DNA of 22,579 nt. Origin: Planctomycetota bacterium (lineage in GTDB: Bacteria; Planctomycetota; Planctomycetia; Pirellulales; Pirellulaceae). This document shows positions 22,178-22,579 of this stretch, in pieces. The stretch covers positions 1 to 22,579 of the forward strand of contig JAPLNJ010000676.1 in NCBI GenBank assembly GCA_026692885.1. The letters are read 5' to 3'. How positions within the stretch are numbered: position 1 is the stretch's first letter; each line of letters starts with the position of its first letter. The translations under genes and the position numbers were made by a program. The notes below the pieces were generated by a model. It was not told the DNA's origin, ran no database searches, and was given only the letters and a program-made list of their open reading frames with translations.

Positions 22178-22579
22178 TGGGGCGGAAAGTCGCTAGATTG
22201 TGTTCCTGTATCGCAGGGTTACAATGTGGTGCTGTGTCGGCTGGGGAATTCCGCTCGATTCATCCATTGCCCGGCACTGTCGTGACTCAGTCGTCATCGC
22301 GTGAAGGAATGAATGGTGAGTCGCGCTAGTCCGACGACAGCCATCACCGCACGGGGTTATTCCCACCGCGATGGGACGGACAAGCCAAAGTGATTGCGAA
22401 CAACCGTCCTCGTCGTTGACGGGTACGACCGCCCTTATGATTTCCCAAGGGGTGGGGAGTAGCCATGAGTGCGCCAAGATAAGCTGCTGCAAATCAGCCG
22501 GACAATCCGGCCTGGCCAAAGGCTAACCACCGGGTCAGAACAGAACTTTGCACGTAAGGAGGTAACGAATTACGCGAAG
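22178..22579. other. Right-hand end without a confident gene
   Basis: A TTG-started minus-strand frame (22519-22193) is open for 108 codons, but its third-position composition is mixed and I cannot support it. Short hairpins occur, for example GCCGGA-CAA-TCCGGC (22497-22511). AAGGAGGT near 22556 on the + strand is a strong ribosome-site match, so a + strand gene may start just past the window edge. Confidence 0.35.

Noticed and set aside
22193..22519. TTG-started minus-strand frame at the right end
   Set aside because: Mixed third-position composition, no ribosome site and no recognised domain.
1..22579. CRISPR arrays, tRNA genes, rRNA, insertion sequences
   Set aside because: No direct-repeat spacing, cloverleaf, rRNA core sequence, transposase motif or terminal inverted repeat pair was seen on either strand.

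Overview
The window is GC-rich and tightly packed. It looks like accessory genome from a planctomycete (phylum inferred, not proven). Supporting signs are a protein-kinase-linked ECF sigma factor, a Ser/Thr kinase with an anti-sigma-type zinc finger, secreted GHL10-like and GH99-like proteins, and a lineage-typical set of small cytosolic proteins. No rRNA, tRNA, CRISPR array, transposase or integrase was seen.

Layout. Positions 1-3062 (+ strand) hold a partial unknown gene, a roughly 650-base stretch without a convincing gene, and a three-gene set: a helix-turn-helix protein, a small Tyr/Arg-rich protein and a helical protein. Positions 3177-8276 (+) are one close-packed unit: an RNase H-like 3'-5' exonuclease, a secreted GHL10-like protein, an MFS exporter, a probable 40-residue membrane peptide and a secreted GH99-like protein. 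Positions 8445-9428 (+) encode an orphan, C-terminally short RND-type adaptor. Positions 9722-15639 (+) form a signalling and protein-quality-control locus. It starts with a strongly structured RNA leader, then an ECF sigma factor, a 44-residue membrane protein, a zinc-finger Ser/Thr kinase, and three proteins sharing the same N-terminal zinc ribbon: an M48 metallopeptidase, a multi-pass membrane protein and a J-domain protein.

A perfect 12-bp inverted repeat at 15776-15817 separates this from a convergent minus-strand cluster (22124 down to 15943). Reading along the minus strand, it encodes a PAPS-reductase-like PP-loop ATPase, a helical protein of unknown function, an 82-residue and a 71-residue protein, a sliding-clamp-like protein that runs in frame into an 80-residue gene, a modular protein with a low-complexity linker, an Fe-S PD-(D/E)XK nuclease, and two small membrane proteins. 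A clamp, a RecB/Cas4-like nuclease and a phage-type PP-loop ATPase together suggest DNA replication, recombination or modification functions of a plasmid, ICE or phage-like element (inference).

Most notable are: (1) two unannotated paralogous small membrane proteins on opposite strands (10814-10948 and 16219-16362) sharing the signature WPLxGILAAVGTA; (2) a leader RNA before the sigma gene with a 24-bp hairpin, a competing pseudoknot and a terminator-like pairing; (3) hairpins at most gene boundaries of the minus cluster; (4) an apparent clamp/downstream-gene fusion caused by a missing stop codon.
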